Assembly: GCF_001540865.1 (NCBI RefSeq)
Contig: NC_033642.1
Location: 343,450-407,449, forward strand
Length of the DNA stretch: 64,000 nucleotides
Source: Ananas comosus
Taxonomy: Eukaryota; Streptophyta; Magnoliopsida; Poales; Bromeliaceae
Reading direction: 5' to 3'
Positions 33,992 through 45,827 of this stretch are shown here, one piece after another. A program made the position numbers and the translations under genes. Position 1 is the first letter of the stretch. The number at the start of each line of letters is the position of its first letter. Under the pieces are notes generated by a model. It was given only the letters and a program-made list of their open reading frames with translations, ran no database searches and was not told where the DNA came from.

Positions 33992-35836
33992 ATGGCGGCC
34001 TCCGCGAGCGCCTTTGCCGCTTTCGCTGCCGTACTCGTCTTCTTCTTTGTACCACACGTTCCTTTCGCCTTCTCCGCGGGATCGGAACCCCCTTCGTTCT
34101 TCGACCGCCACGAGGCCCAGCTACAGCGCCTCGAAACCCTAGTCGAGACCCTCTCGAGGTCCGTCTCCGCCCTCGAGTCCTCCCTCTCCGCGTGCTCCGC
34201 CTCCGCCGCCAGATCCGAGCAGCTGTTGCCCTCCCCCGTTCCGGATCTCTCACCGGCGTCCGGCGCCGCCGCCGCCGCCGCCGCGGGCGGCGGCGGCGAG
34301 GGGAACTCGCGGGGGGTCGCCGTGACGAAGCACAGGACGCTGTGGTCGGAGCGGTTCCTGTTCGCCGCCGCGGCGCGGCTCGAGGACTCCGCCGCCGCCG
34401 CCGCCGCCGCGGTGCTCCCCTACGAGGACGTCGACGGCCTCAGCAAGTACTTCGCCGTCGGCGACTCCCGCGGCCGCGTGTACGTGTTCTCCGCCGCGGG
34501 GGACGTCCTCATTGAGCTCCCCGCCTTCTCCGAATCCCCTGTCACCGCTCTCCTCGCCTATGTCTCCCGCCGCAATGAGAGCCTCCTCTTCGTCGGCCAT
34601 GCCGACGGCTCCATTGCCGCTCACCGTCTCTTCGAGTCCTCCGCCAATGCAGCTGACGATTGGTTCACCCTCTCTGTTGCAGGATCCCGCCTCTTCATCC
34701 GCGGCGGATCCGATTCGTCCCCTGTGCTCATCCTCGAGGTCCATCAGATTGGACGTGCCCGCTATGTCATCACCTCGGATGGCAGTGGAAGAATTAGGGT
34801 TTTCACGGAGAATGGGACCCTCTATGGCACCGCCATTGCCTCTAGCCGGCCTCTTGCTTTCATAAAACAAAGGCTCCTCTTCTTGACCGAGACCGGTGCC
34901 GGATCCCTTGACCTAAGGTCGATGGCTTTGAGAGAAACGGAATGCGAAGGTCTCAATGGATCAACCCCGAAAGCTTACTCCTTTGACCTGTCAGAGCGGT
35001 CGAAGGCCTATGGGTTCACCGTTGGTGGCGACTTACTTCATGTAGTCCTCCTTGGTGATGTTGCCAATCTTAAATGTAGGGTTCGAGCCATGAGGAAATC
35101 GGAGATCGAAAGTCCTGTCTCTATCCAAACCATGAAAGGCTATCTCTTAATTGCGAGCCATGCCAAGGTCTTTGTCTACAATATCTCCTCGCAGTTCTAT
35201 GGGAGGGTTGGAGCTCCGCGGCCGCTCTTTTTCGCAACCCTCAAAGAAATCAAGTCAATGTTCGTGAATTCTCATGCTACTTCTGACGAATCATTAGTTG
35301 GGATGCCTTTGATCGCGGCCGATCGCGAAAAGCTTGTGGTTTTAGGGTTTGGGGATGGATATATAGGTGTGTATCAGTCAAATTTCCCGGCATTCAAGGT
35401 GGAGAGCAATGCTGTGGTTTGGAGCGGCCCTGTTCTACTATTCCTTTTGTTTCTGATAGGGATATGGCAGTTCTATGTGAAGAAGAAGGATTCACTAGGT
35501 TGGACGCCTGAAGAGTCTTTCAACTCGCCAGTTGCTGCCGCACATGCTAGCCTTCTCAATCACACAGGTAGTGATAGAGCTTATGCAGATGGTGCGCGCG
35601 CTGGCGATCTTAGGGAACTGCGAGGTGGCGGTCTAAGAGGTGCGCCACGAAGGTATGTTTCGCCTCCTCGCTTCTCGGCAGCGACAGGGATACCATATAG
35701 ACCTGTTTCTGCCGATCCTGGTATTAGAGGACCTTCGGAATTGAAATATAGAGGACAAAATTCAGAACCCAGTTTTGGTAAAAGAAGAGATCTGTTGTTT
35801 CAAAACACTCAGGTCGTAGAGGATCACGTCGAGTAG
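33992..35836 (+). CDS. Type I membrane protein, At1g75140 family
   Basis: Single-exon gene for 614 residues. From memory it matches the uncharacterised membrane protein At1g75140. An N-terminal signal peptide (about 1-28, hydrophobic AFAAFAAVLVFFFVPHVPF) is followed by a short coiled coil (about 40-68), low-complexity Ala/Gly stretches (near 85-105 and 130-140) and a large lumenal or extracellular region (about 110-465). That region has WD/PQQ-like beta repeats, for example VGDSRGRVYVFSAAGDVLIE and LLFVGHADGSIAAHR. One transmembrane helix (about 474-491, VLLFLLFLIGIWQF) is followed by the basic stop-transfer KKK and a cytosolic Arg/Gly-rich tail. The first 600 bases are extremely GC-rich and the 3' half is not, a monocot pattern. 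Molecular function is unknown; beta-propeller architecture suggests protein binding in the secretory pathway. Confidence 0.9.
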   Translation: MAASASAFAAFAAVLVFFFVPHVPFAFSAGSEPPSFFDRHEAQLQRLETLVETLSRSVSALESSLSACSASAARSEQLLPSPVPDLSPASGAAAAAAAGGGGEGNSRGVAVTKHRTLWSERFLFAAAARLEDSAAAAAAAVLPYEDVDGLSKYFAVGDSRGRVYVFSAAGDVLIELPAFSESPVTALLAYVSRRNESLLFVGHADGSIAAHRLFESSANAADDWFTLSVAGSRLFIRGGSDSSPVLILEVHQIGRARYVITSDGSGRIRVFTENGTLYGTAIASSRPLAFIKQRLLFLTETGAGSLDLRSMALRETECEGLNGSTPKAYSFDLSERSKAYGFTVGGDLLHVVLLGDVANLKCRVRAMRKSEIESPVSIQTMKGYLLIASHAKVFVYNISSQFYGRVGAPRPLFFATLKEIKSMFVNSHATSDESLVGMPLIAADREKLVVLGFGDGYIGVYQSNFPAFKVESNAVVWSGPVLLFLLFLIGIWQFYVKKKDSLGWTPEESFNSPVAAAHASLLNHTGSDRAYADGARAGDLRELRGGGLRGAPRRYVSPPRFSAATGIPYRPVSADPGIRGPSELKYRGQNSEPSFGKRRDLLFQNTQVVEDHVE

Positions 35837-36231
35837 AGCTTGTTAGCTTGGGCTAGTGCACCTTTTTGATGTTCGAATTCAGAATCATGTTTCCACGTTT
35901 TATAACTATGAGGCATGTTGTTGTATTTCTGGATATGTTGTAAGAGTAAAATACAGTCTCGAAATGAGGCAGAAATCAGAAACTGTAGCTTAGAATCGTA
36001 CCAGTTGTACTACTCGAGTGTTTTAGAAGCGCAATTATACGTTCCATGGGATGTGTAACAGCATGGTCTTGCAATAATGAAATCAGAGTTTCTTTACTGC
36101 TTTCCATTAATTTCATTGTTTGCCAACATTACCCAGTCCAGCTGCCTTTATGACGTGCTTTGACAATGCATTAACCATAACAGATGAACACTTAACTATG
36201 CCAGCATATGAAACTATTTCATATCTTCTAG
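35837..36231. other. 3' UTR of the 33992 gene
   Basis: AT-rich 3' flank. A likely poly-A region lies around 36050-36110 (gcaataatgaaatcag). No other feature is seen. Confidence 0.5.
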
Positions 36232-39127
36232 ATTTTCGGGCATCTTGCTGCAAATGCTATCTTGCTAGGCATGTAATAACTTTTTGTTTTCTATGATGAT
36301 AATTGTATGGAGCCTTATATGTATGAGTTACTATGCAACCATACTTGTTCAGAGTTGTGTAATATGACATGGCTCAAGCTGTTTTCTAAACAAGCATGTT
36401 ATTCTTTACTAGTTTGTTTAAAGTCCTTTGCCACTTTATATCATGTTGTGCCGTAGTATCTTTTAGTTTTTGTGACAATTATGAGCTAGCTTCTTCCCCA
36501 CTTGTTATGCTACGATTGCAATGTTTCGTATGTTATCTTCAAAGATATTTTGTACATAGACAATCACATAAAATAAGCCATAGCTGTTCTCATGGTATAT
36601 ATGGAAGGTTCGAATTAACTAATCAGTTTGGAGCTAAATATAATGCTTGCTGATTGGATTGTTGTCTATGTTATCTGATTTGTCGAGTCTCTACGAAATT
36701 GCTATTTCTTGTTCTTCATCCTCATGATGTTCTTTGTTATCTTTGTTAGCCTGAATTAACTTGTAGAATATCACAGTTTGTTAGTTAAGATTGCCCCGCC
36801 CTCATGTTCTTGTATACTTCTCAATACTATAAAAATTTTGCCATGGAAATGTATATTGCAATGTGTTTGATGTTGTATATGATATTGGTCAGTTGTCTAG
36901 TTAGTCTAGGAAATCCGGGGAGATCTAAGAACTAAAATTGATCAGTTCTGGCATGAAAATCCTGTGGATATATCTAGAGATTGTAGTTAATTTGGTTGAG
37001 TAATGAATTAATTTGATATTCATTAATGTATTATTTTAGCAGATACGGTCTAACTCCGGTCTTGTTGGCATCGGCTTCATGGAATGAAGTAACAGGTTAA
37101 TGCAGTTATTGATTATAGTAGTGGTTGTATCTCATGATCAAGGATTGTCAATTTATATGTTGGCATGGTTGGCATAGGCGACACAAGCTTATCGGCATGA
37201 ACGGCACGAGGGTCTTGTGCCAGCCGTGCCAGACCATGCCGACCGGCACGACAATCCTTGCTTGCAACACTTTGTTCCTTTTTGGGTCAAAAAAAGATTC
37301 AAAAGAACCTGAAGCCATAGCTAATACTGCAATCGAAGACATCATGAGCACAATCGTGATGATACTGCATCAGTACCACTGACTAAATTATTTTTCAACT
37401 TTGCTCTTTGTCAATCTGTTTTTCAACTTTTCTTCTTCTAATGAACAAACAGTGCTAGTAATACAGTGCTAGTAATGTGTCTATTTGTTATATGCATGAT
37501 ACTAAGGCAACTTATATCTAGATTTGCTTAGACTGGAACCTTTTGAGATTTTGATGCTAATACTTTTATGTACATGCAATGCTGTTTCATGTTGCTCTGT
37601 CAATGGTAATGTAAATAGCAGATGTTATCTGTGAATCAATCTCTAATGATACATTCTTTTCACCTCCGAAATTTACTCAAGTACTGGCATACTTTAGCTG
37701 CTTTTTTAGGTTTATATCTTCTTTGCCTTCTATGTTCGATCAAGCAACAAAGTTAGTTATAGAAAAAGAAAAAAAAAAGCAACAGATAAATTGGTATAAA
37801 ACGCCAAATAAATTTATCTGGATTAAAGGCTTGATGCAATATTCGTGAATATTTTTGTCGTATTTTCTAAGTATCTTTTTCCTTCCTTGTACTGAGATAT
37901 TGTACAATGGGATAGACATTAATGTTTTTTTGTATTGCAATAGCTCCAACTACTAGTTTCTTTGAAGTTTTCAACTATGTGTGATGAATTAACTCCTAGG
38001 ATGACTAGCTACCTAGAAGGCTCCCTTTCTTCTTGTCTTTTTGCACATGCAAATAGTTGAAAACTAAAGAAAACCAGTAATTTTGCACATGCAATAGTAG
38101 TGAATCTTTTTGTTGTATTTTCTTAGTATCTTTTTCCTTCCTTGTACTGAGATATCGTACAATGGGATAGACATTAATGTTTTTTTGTATTGCAATAACT
38201 CCAACTACTAGTTTCCTTTGAAGTTTTCAACTATGTGTGATGAATTAACTCCTAGTATGACTAGTTACCTAGAAGTTTCCCTTTTTTCTTGTCTTTTTGC
38301 ACGTGCAAATAGTTGAAAACTAAAGAAAACCAGTAATTTCGTATTCGACATATTTGTGAAGATTCGAGCAGAGCGCGGAGTTTCACTCTCTCAAGACTGT
38401 AAGTCCACATCAGAGTAGGATCCTTGTAACAGCCTCTTTTTAAATGTCACATCTCTTTCTGTCTCTGGTGCAGATATAGAATAGCTTCTCTACTCGAGAA
38501 GCTACGAAAGGAAAATCTAGAGCTTCTGACCGAAACGGAAAGGGGTACAGAGTTTTTAAACCTCAAAAAGCACAAGGTAAAACTCTTGTTTCTCGAGCTT
38601 TTGTTTCTGGACGTAATGTGAAGATATTGGTGAAATTTTAGTAAACTTGCGTTTACCGTGTTATTTCTAGTGATTGGTTAAACAGTGTGACATTTTTAAA
38701 TAGACTCCACAAATTTCTTTTTCTTAGTTTGGGTTTTCGTCAGTTTTTATCAGTTGGATTTCAGGTTATCAAAAAATCAGTTAATTTTTGGCTTTTGTTA
38801 AACTTAACAGCTCCGACGGTGATCCCTGTAACACGGTTAAAGCCGTTGCATAAATTTAACAAAATCGAACTATTTCAAATCAAGACAATTTGCGGGGCCT
38901 GTTTTGAAATCCTCTGTAGTTGAGGGGGATCTTACATTCATTTTTACCATATGAGAAGTGGTCCTCTCTGTGTAGTTGAGAGTTTCTGACAGTGTATGTG
39001 TCTTAATTATCTGAAATAGATTGTTGCAGAAGCAGTGAAAGCAACAGATCAACTTGGGCAGCTGGATCATTTGGATGTGTTTACATTATGGTCTCGGCGT
39101 AGTTTTCAAAATAGCTGTTTTAGATAG
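36232..39127 (+). CDS. Putative spliced coding fragment with a coiled coil, unrecognised
   Basis: Candidate exons, each with AG before and GT after, keep one open frame: 36232-36272 (weak), 37043-37095, 38362-38398, 38474-38576 and 39020-39127, ending in TAG. The junction phases agree (2, 1, 2, 0). The peptide includes YGLTPVLLASASWNEVTDSS, then RLYRIASLLEKLRKENLELL, a coiled-coil heptad pattern, and VAEAVKATDQLGQLDHL. I see no start codon or upstream exon, so it may be a decayed gene, the 3' part of an unannotated one, or partly chance. I do not recognise the family. Total open length is about 114 codons, and I chose the splice sites by eye, which weakens the argument. A 255-bp tandem duplication sits just upstream of the third exon. 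Confidence 0.3.
37139..37260. mobile_element. Short foldback element with perfect 11-bp ends
   Basis: CAAGGATTGTC at 37139-37149 is the exact inverse complement of GACAATCCTTG at 37250-37260. The inside is rich in ggcatg/ggcacg and ccgtgcc words like the intron element at 23805-24150, so the two may be one family. No clear target duplication. Confidence 0.55.
37835..38338. repeat. Tandem duplication of about 255 bp
   Basis: 37835-38089 and 38090-38338 align along their length, from tgcaata through cttccttgtactgagatat and ggatagacattaatgttttt to aaactaaagaaaaccagtaa, with about 10% differences. Non-coding. Confidence 0.9.
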
Positions 39128-39383
39128 AGAAATAGTAGTCAGGTGTTTGACAAGTAAAAGTTCGAAAGCTTCTGCCGTAGCAGAAAGCTGGAATGAACGT
39201 CCGAGTCTTAAAGGAGAAGCATTAGTTAGAACTTCATGTTCTAGGGGAATTTCAAATGAGTTGTATCACTTTTTCCCTTAGTAGCAATTGTTAGTAGTTG
39301 AGAGAGTAGGTTTCATATAGGGAAAATGCCATGGGCCAAATGAAGGGATCTTTTCATTTTTATTACTTTATTTATTTTTTAAT

Positions 39384-40035
39384 GGGAAAACGTCAAATAC
39401 CCCCCTTGTGGTTTCACTTTTTTTCACTTTAGTACCATGTGGTTTAAAGTGTATCAAGTTAGTATCATGTGGTTTTGCACTTTTTCACTTTAGTACCCTG
39501 TGGTTTAAAGTGTGTCAAGGTAGTATTTTGTGGTTTCGCACTGTGGTTTAAAGTGTGTCAAGGTAGTATTTTGTGGTTTCGCACTTTATCACTTTAGTAC
39601 TATGTGGTTTCGTACTTTATCACTTTAGTACCCTGTGGTTTAAAAATCACAGGGTACTAACTTGATACAAAAATAAAATCACAAGGTACTAACTTGATAC
39701 AAAAATAAAACCACAGAGTACTGACTTGATACATTTTGAACCACAGGGTACTAAAGTGATAAAGTGAGAAACCACATGGTACTAACTTGATACACTTTAA
39801 ACCACAGGGTACTAAAGTGATAAAGTGAGAAACCACATGGTACTAACTTGATACACTTTAAACCACAGGGTACTAAAGTGATAAAATGAGAAACCACATG
39901 GTACTAACTTGATACACTTTAAACCACAGGGTACTAAAGTGATAAAGTGAGAAACCACATAGTACTAACTTGATACACTTGAAACCACATGGTATTAAAA
40001 TGAAAAAGTGCGAAACCACATGGTACTAACTTGTT
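39384..40035. mobile_element. GGAWAAACTTC-family foldback, expanded copy E
   Basis: Starts near GGGAAAACGTCAAATACCCC, a diverged family terminus. The left arm repeats ttagtaccctgtggtttaaa units; from about 39650 the right arm repeats the complementary ccacagggtactaaagtgat unit at least five times. The right terminus is absent, cut at about 40035 where unrelated sequence begins. Confidence 0.7.
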
Positions 40036-41332
40036 TGCGCCAAGCTCAATCTCACCATCCTCAACATCATCCTCGATGCCTACGACCCCATCTTCACCTT
40101 GCATATGACACATCTCATATATCTTATCGAGTGTTCGACGTCTTAGTGTGGAGTACAACGAACCACTAAACTCTTTCAGAAATTTAAAATAATTGATGCC
40201 AAGATTGATCAAAAACATGGGACCATAACTTTGATCATTATAAGTAGACATATCTTTATTAGAATTGACGTGACATATTTTATCAAAATTAATAAAAATT
40301 TGAATAAGGCTAGAATGAAAACTCTCTCTCTCTCTATATATATACTCTATTAATATGTATAAATTTTATGCCTTACACATATGATGAGTTATGAATTTTT
40401 TTTTAATATTTTAGTATTGAAAAATAAGTTGACAAGACTAGTGGAAGAATTAATAAGATAATTAAACAAATCGCAGTCTTTGAGAGACTAAGCATCTGTT
40501 TGTTTCACGGAAGATGAAGTTCAAATTGAAATAAACTTTTTCGAGAAAATTAAAATTCAGGTAAAAATTAATTCTCTCTCGCTGTTTTTGCTGTTCCATT
40601 AGCAAAAAGTAAACAACATGAAAGCTAAAATTTTCACACGTCTTGTGTTTGTTTCATCAAAAATTATTGAATCTTCACGTCTCTGTATTTGTTTCACCAA
40701 AAAAAAAAATCTCCATCATTAATATTTTATTTTATTTTATTTTATTTTTATTTTAATTGACCTCGGCCCAAGGCGCCCGAGGTGGGATGAAGTAAGGATG
40801 CAAATGGATATGGGTAGGTAGAGATGCAAATGAATTTGGGCGGTAAAAAATAGTTCGTTCCGAATCCACCTCGATGTGCAAAGAAAATAGAGAGATAGGT
40901 AAGATTCCCTTCCCCTTTTTTCTATCTATCCTAATCCACTAAAAATTCGCTCCCGTCCTTAATATGTCCAGATCACTTTAATTCCAACATTTTCAAGAAT
41001 TAAAGTTTCGCTGGAAGATGAAATTATAGTATATTTAACAATAAAAATAAATATATATAGTTGAAACCATTTTGGCCCTATTCAGCACTCTTGGTGAAAC
41101 AATCACACAACCTCAAAAAAAATCTAGAATGCAGTAGTCATATTATTGACGTGGTGTCTCCAACCAATCAAATTGCTTTTCTGGAGTTCACTCGTCCCAT
41201 AATGATTTTTGGATAAATATTTTTATCATATTTTTCTCTCAAAATTTTAAAAAAATTATAGTTGATCAGAATAGATAATGTGATATAGCTGCCACGTAAT
41301 GAACTTCCTCTCCGAGCTTTCTTGTAAAACCA

Positions 41333-41365
<33 letters not shown>

Positions 41366-41406
41366 TTGACTTTTGCTTATCTATCGCTTACTTACTATTT
41401 AAGAAA
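40036..41406. other. Intergenic, no gene seen
   Basis: 40036-40250 has somewhat balanced composition (a frame on the minus strand reads DKIYEMCHMQGEDGVVGIED), perhaps a scrap of a coding transposon, but too short to call. Beyond that it is AT-rich with (TTTTA)n near 40728-40750, a block like other degenerate repeats (40790-40990) and a (TAA)n run at 41334-41364. Confidence 0.45.
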
Positions 41407-41810
41407 GGACTTTTTTGTATTTAGTTTCTCACAAAAAAAATTTTTATAACTAACCCCACAAAACTTATATTTATAAGATTGACTCTATCCCTGCCAGGCA
41501 ACCGCCATACAAGCGCCATGTGATGTGGCAATAGGTTAAGTTGAACATAGTAAATCATTCATCATATCTAAATACGGTGAATAATTCACTGTACGTGTCC
41601 TTCCTAAATCCTAAACCCGAAATATTACGTAACACCATAGTAAAAAAATAATGAAACACAATTAACAATTCACTGTCATGTTCAACTAACCTACGCCGCC
41701 GTCCATGCTCGCATGGTAGGGATAGGACTAATCTTTAAAAACATAAATTTTATGAGACTATTTGTAGAATTTTCTTTTTCGAGGGGGGGCTAAATGCAAA
41801 AATAGCCCAA
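41407..41810. mobile_element. Diverged relative of the palindromic MITE at 55548
   Basis: Carries the same order of landmarks as 55548-56111: a terminal part with caaaaatagccc at the right, gccaccg/cgccat GC-rich words, ttaagttgaacat, then atacggtgaataattcactgt and acaattcactgtcatgttca, then the mirrored GC-rich words. Heavily decayed; termini are approximate. It ends about 170 bp before the DUF1218 start codon. Confidence 0.45.
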
Positions 41811-41922
41811 AAGAAAATATGTTTACTCTTTGTTCCCTACTCAACCACCGAGGCGACACATAACACGCGCAGAGTCACGGAGGTTCCTTCCCCACTTCAA
41901 CAAGCTCCCTCTCTTTTGCTCT

Positions 41923-41925
<3 letters not shown>

Positions 41926-41958
<33 letters not shown>
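41926..41958. repeat. (GA)n microsatellite in the leader of the DUF1218 gene
   Basis: Pure GA run of about 33 bp, 20 bases before the start codon. GA/CT leaders are usual for plant genes, and this one is likely length-polymorphic. Confidence 0.9.
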
Positions 41959-41964
<6 letters not shown>

Positions 41965-41978
41965 GGGAGAGGGGGGAG

Positions 41979-44900
41979 ATGGAGAGGAAGGTGGTGGTGG
42001 TGTGCGGCGTCGTCGGGTTCCTAGGGCTCCTCTCCGCCGCGCTCGGATTCGCCGCCGAGGGCACCAGGGTTAAGGTGAGCCCTTCGCTCGCTCTCTCTCT
42101 AGGGTTGTGAGGATCGCGACTCGGTGCGCGGGGAGTTTAGGGTTTTGGGCGATTTGGCCGCGAATGGGTTTTGGTCGAAAGAGGCCGGTGAAATTTTGGT
42201 GATTTTATGTTTGGGGACGTGGAAAGGAGAGATCTTTTGCTAATGTGTTGTTGCTTGTGGTGGTGTTTATGAAGTATTGCGAGGGATTCGTGGGTTGATG
42301 GTGTTATTTCTCTTCTTATTCTGGATATGTTTTTTGGATGGTAGTGTTGCTGATTACTTCTATTGTTAGCTAATATTTAGTTTATTAGGATTTGTGGGTT
42401 GATGCTATTATTACTGTTTATTCATCTTCTTAAATTAATTGAGTTTTTTGGATGTGTTTTTAGATGGTAGTGTTGCTGATTACTTCTATTGATAACTAAG
42501 ATTTAGTTTATTAGAATTTTTGGCTAATCATCTTGGTTACCAAAAATTTGTTATTGTTTTGGTCTAGATGATTATAGGATGTTTATGGGTATATGAAGGT
42601 TGGGCCAACTTCTTTAATGTTTTCTTTTTTATTTTTTTCACTACTATTACTTTTGCTGGTATATATGATGTTATCACGTTATTTTATCATTGTTATCAAA
42701 ATCTAGTTTTAAGACGCCAACGCACATGATGGATATGAAAGAGACGTGCATTGAGAGGTGAGGTAGGAGATGGGGATTTAACCCATTATATAATGCGGGA
42801 ATTTAACCCATTAAATGTTGAAGGTGGGGGATTGAACCCATGTCCTCGCGGAACGATTGGGTTTAGAATTGGCTTTGATATCACGAAACCCAAGAAGATC
42901 AATAGTAGGAAACGGGCTTAGGAATATATATTAACAATAATCCTTCTCTATTATGCTTTCATTTGGTGATAAGTTTTGAATACTAATAATACCTTCTTTA
43001 CTTCTCTTATTTCAATGTGTTCTCTCCTGAAACTTGGTTATCATGTTAGCGTATGAACTGTTTATTAGCCTATGTATGATCTTTAAGAGGAAATTTTCTC
43101 ATTATTAGTTATACTTGGATAGTTGGATCTTATCTGGTAGCTGCAAAGACCAAAAGTTGCCTGAATTCTTTTCTTTTGTTTGATTGATCGGCTGAACATG
43201 TCCTTCTGGAATCTGAGATTTTGCAGTTTTCTCGTACCAATTGCTGCATATTCTCTTCCTCGGTACTGGTCGTAGCTATGCAACATTCTGATCCAGGATG
43301 TGATCTGTATATCAACTATGCAACCAAAACTTTCTCTTAATTGAATGCTGTGCAGTTATTAAAGAACAAACTGAAGCGCAATGCCTTATTAGCTCTCCTA
43401 TTTCAATTCTACAAAAGTTCTTTTTTCCCACTGGTGCCCTTGTTCTAGTAATGGATGAAAAGACGAAAAGTAACAGAAAAGTCCTCGTTTCTATATTCAT
43501 TTGCCATTAAATTTAGCTCTTATTCACTTTATACCTAGTGTTGCTGAAATTCCTGGTCATACAGGTTTTCCTAGTCCTGCTTTGATAAACGAGCAATTCT
43601 TATAGCTGTCTTTTTAGTCTATATTGCATGAGATCATCATCTAAATAAATATAGTCCATGTTGGTGTGTATCTCATTGCATCAAATGCAAAATAAGGTTC
43701 TTAATAATGCAAAATAAGATTGCGCATTTCATACTTGAGGCTTCATCCCTTTTCTTTCCATCGTGGCTTATGTTACTTCTTCATTTTTAGTTTCTGAATG
43801 TAAACATATATTACTAGATGCTAGTGGTCTTGAATTACCCCTAAATTTTTCTTTGGTTTCTCTTTAGTCAATTGAATAAGTCGGGTACGTTGCTCTCTTT
43901 TGATAAAACCAGTCAATACCATTCCATATGCTACTAGACCCTCTCTCTCCCCCCTTTTTCAGGTGCAAAACCTGGAAATTGTAGTGTATTCTACAGTGCA
44001 AAAGCTTTCTCATGGAATGTGTTTATTTTTATCTATGCTTCTAGAGAGGGAATAATTAGTTTTACTATAAATTCTTATCTTGAACATACTTTCAAAGTGC
44101 TGATATAAATCAAGCTCTAATAGTATGCCACCAGACCTTTGCTTGCTGACACATGCATCCTACATTATTTAGCTATTTTGTGTTTATGTTTGTTTGTTTG
44201 TTTTTTTTTTTCATAACTTTTTCGAATAGAATCCATGGAAGGAAAAGTATTTCTAAATGATTTAAGGAAACATTACACATTCTCTAGCTAGTTGTTTCGC
44301 AGCGAAGAGTGGCTTAACTCCATATAGAAGCCTTAGAATAGCTATTTTCCCATTCGAGAACATTTTCATTCCCTGTTGTGATTCTTGCAGGCTTCCGACG
44401 TGCAAACGACAGGGGCGGATCAATGTATATATCCGAGGAGCCCGGCCTTGGTCCTGGGGCTGGCATCGGCGGTCGCTCTTATGATGGCGCAAGCCATCAT
44501 AAATACTGTAGCCGGGTGCATATGTTGCAAGAAGCATCCGCATCCCTCGGGCACCAATTGGACTGTAGGGTTGATCTCCTTCATAGTTTCTTGGTAATCT
44601 TCTGCTACTTGAATTTTAATTTTCCGGAATGCTGTTGTCTAACATTTTACCCATTTAAATCTTATCGAGAAATGAAACTGATTGAATTTCTCAGCTAGTC
44701 TGAGCAAAGACTGAGCCAGGCTGCTCCCGGATTGTTTAGGGCATTTATTTGCTCAAGTCTTCTTCTCACTGATCTAATTTCTCTGTTAATTCTTTTTTAT
44801 TTTGTGAAATATTCCTCAAATCTTGCAAATTTGATGAATAGTAGTCACCAATTAATTGGCGTAAGCTCTGCAACTCATTTGCATTTTAATAACACGATAT

Positions 44901-45827
44901 AATAGAACTTGATCATGATCCTTTTTTGAATTATTTATTATTACTCATCCATGTTATCTTGTTAAACATAAATCTCATGCACAAGTGCTAACTATTTGGA
45001 TCGTAAATGAGCTTATCTTAGTTGCTTTATAAGCCAACTTTCCTTGCATGCAAATGCTTGTAGGCTTCTTCAGTTCTCTGTAAATTTCTCTCCATGTATT
45101 AGCTAGTTCATAGATGCTTCTAATACTTTCGAATACATTGAATGGCTCGATTGCAAACTCGCATGCCCTAGCAGCACCACAGCTGAACTCTCCGTAAGTA
45201 CATATTTATGTAATGAAAAGGTGATGACGAAATGCGACGATTATCTTCGTCCTTCCCGTTACTACTGTTTAGATGTATCGACAATGGCGCCATCTTTTTT
45301 AATAATACTTATGATGTAGAAGAGTAAAAGAAAAAGGGTTAAAAAAAAGAAAAATTTTGAGAAAAAATAATGAAAAAGAAAGAAAGAGAAATTTGATGTA
45401 TGATAACTGTTTTAAGTTTTTTTTTGAAAATTTGTCTTGTTATATTTTGATTATTTTTCCACTTTCAATTTTGTGATTCTTTGCCCTGGCATGCAGGGTG
45501 ACCTTCATAATTGCATTCCTTCTATTGCTGACGGGTGCAGCCCTAAATGACCAGAGAGGCGAAGAGAGCATGTACTTTGGGAGCTTCTGCTACGTGGTCA
45601 AGCCCGGCGTTTTCTCCGGCGGGGCCGTCCTTGCCCTTGCTAGTGTCGCGCTTGGGATCGTTTACTATGTCGCATTATCATCGTCAAAGATCAATTCGGA
45701 GCCAGTTTGGGGCCCGCAGCAGATCCAAAACCATGGCATCGCCATGGGCCAGCCCGTGATCCCCCCGCAGAGCACGCAGCCCGTCTTTGTGCACGAGGAC
45801 ACGTACAACCGGCAACAGTTCCCGTGA
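41979..45827 (+). CDS. DUF1218 family four-helix membrane protein
   Basis: Three exons (41979-42074, 44391-44593, 45497-45827) give 209 residues. The layout is that of the plant DUF1218 family, which includes Arabidopsis VCC (VASCULATURE COMPLEXITY AND CONNECTIVITY), a membrane protein of vein development and secondary-wall-linked processes. Helix 1 (about 5-26) is a signal-anchor. A Cys-containing loop with DQCIYPRSP follows (42-50). Helices 2 (about 51-74, ending CICCKK), 3 (about 91-118, WTVGLISFIVSW/VTFIIAFLLLLTG) and 4 (about 141-160, GGAVLALASVALGIVYYVAL) come next, with the second loop holding NDQRGEE and a Cys (SFCYVV). The C-tail is cytosolic and Gln/Pro-rich. Intron 1 is long (2.3 kb) with transposon-like text near 42700-42910. 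Family assignment is strong; subfamily and role are not resolved. Confidence 0.9.
42700..42910. mobile_element. Repeat fragment in DUF1218 intron 1
   Basis: Has ggggatttaacccattat, ggggattgaacccatgtcc and a ggctttgatatcac word, which recall the region beside LTR primer-binding sites in plant retroelements. Short and undefined. Confidence 0.35.

Noticed and set aside
34192..34870. Long frames overlapping the 33992 gene on both strands
   Set aside because: GC-rich sequence lacks stops in all frames. The 614-codon frame has a signal peptide and family resemblance; the others are Arg/Pro/Gly-rich shadows.
36396..36653. Cys/Phe-rich frame after the 33992 gene
   Set aside because: AT-rich composition with no motif and no agreement with the splice-phase chain found nearby.
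44262..44698. Other frames across DUF1218 exon 2
   Set aside because: They ignore the splice sites; only the spliced frame gives the four-helix family protein.
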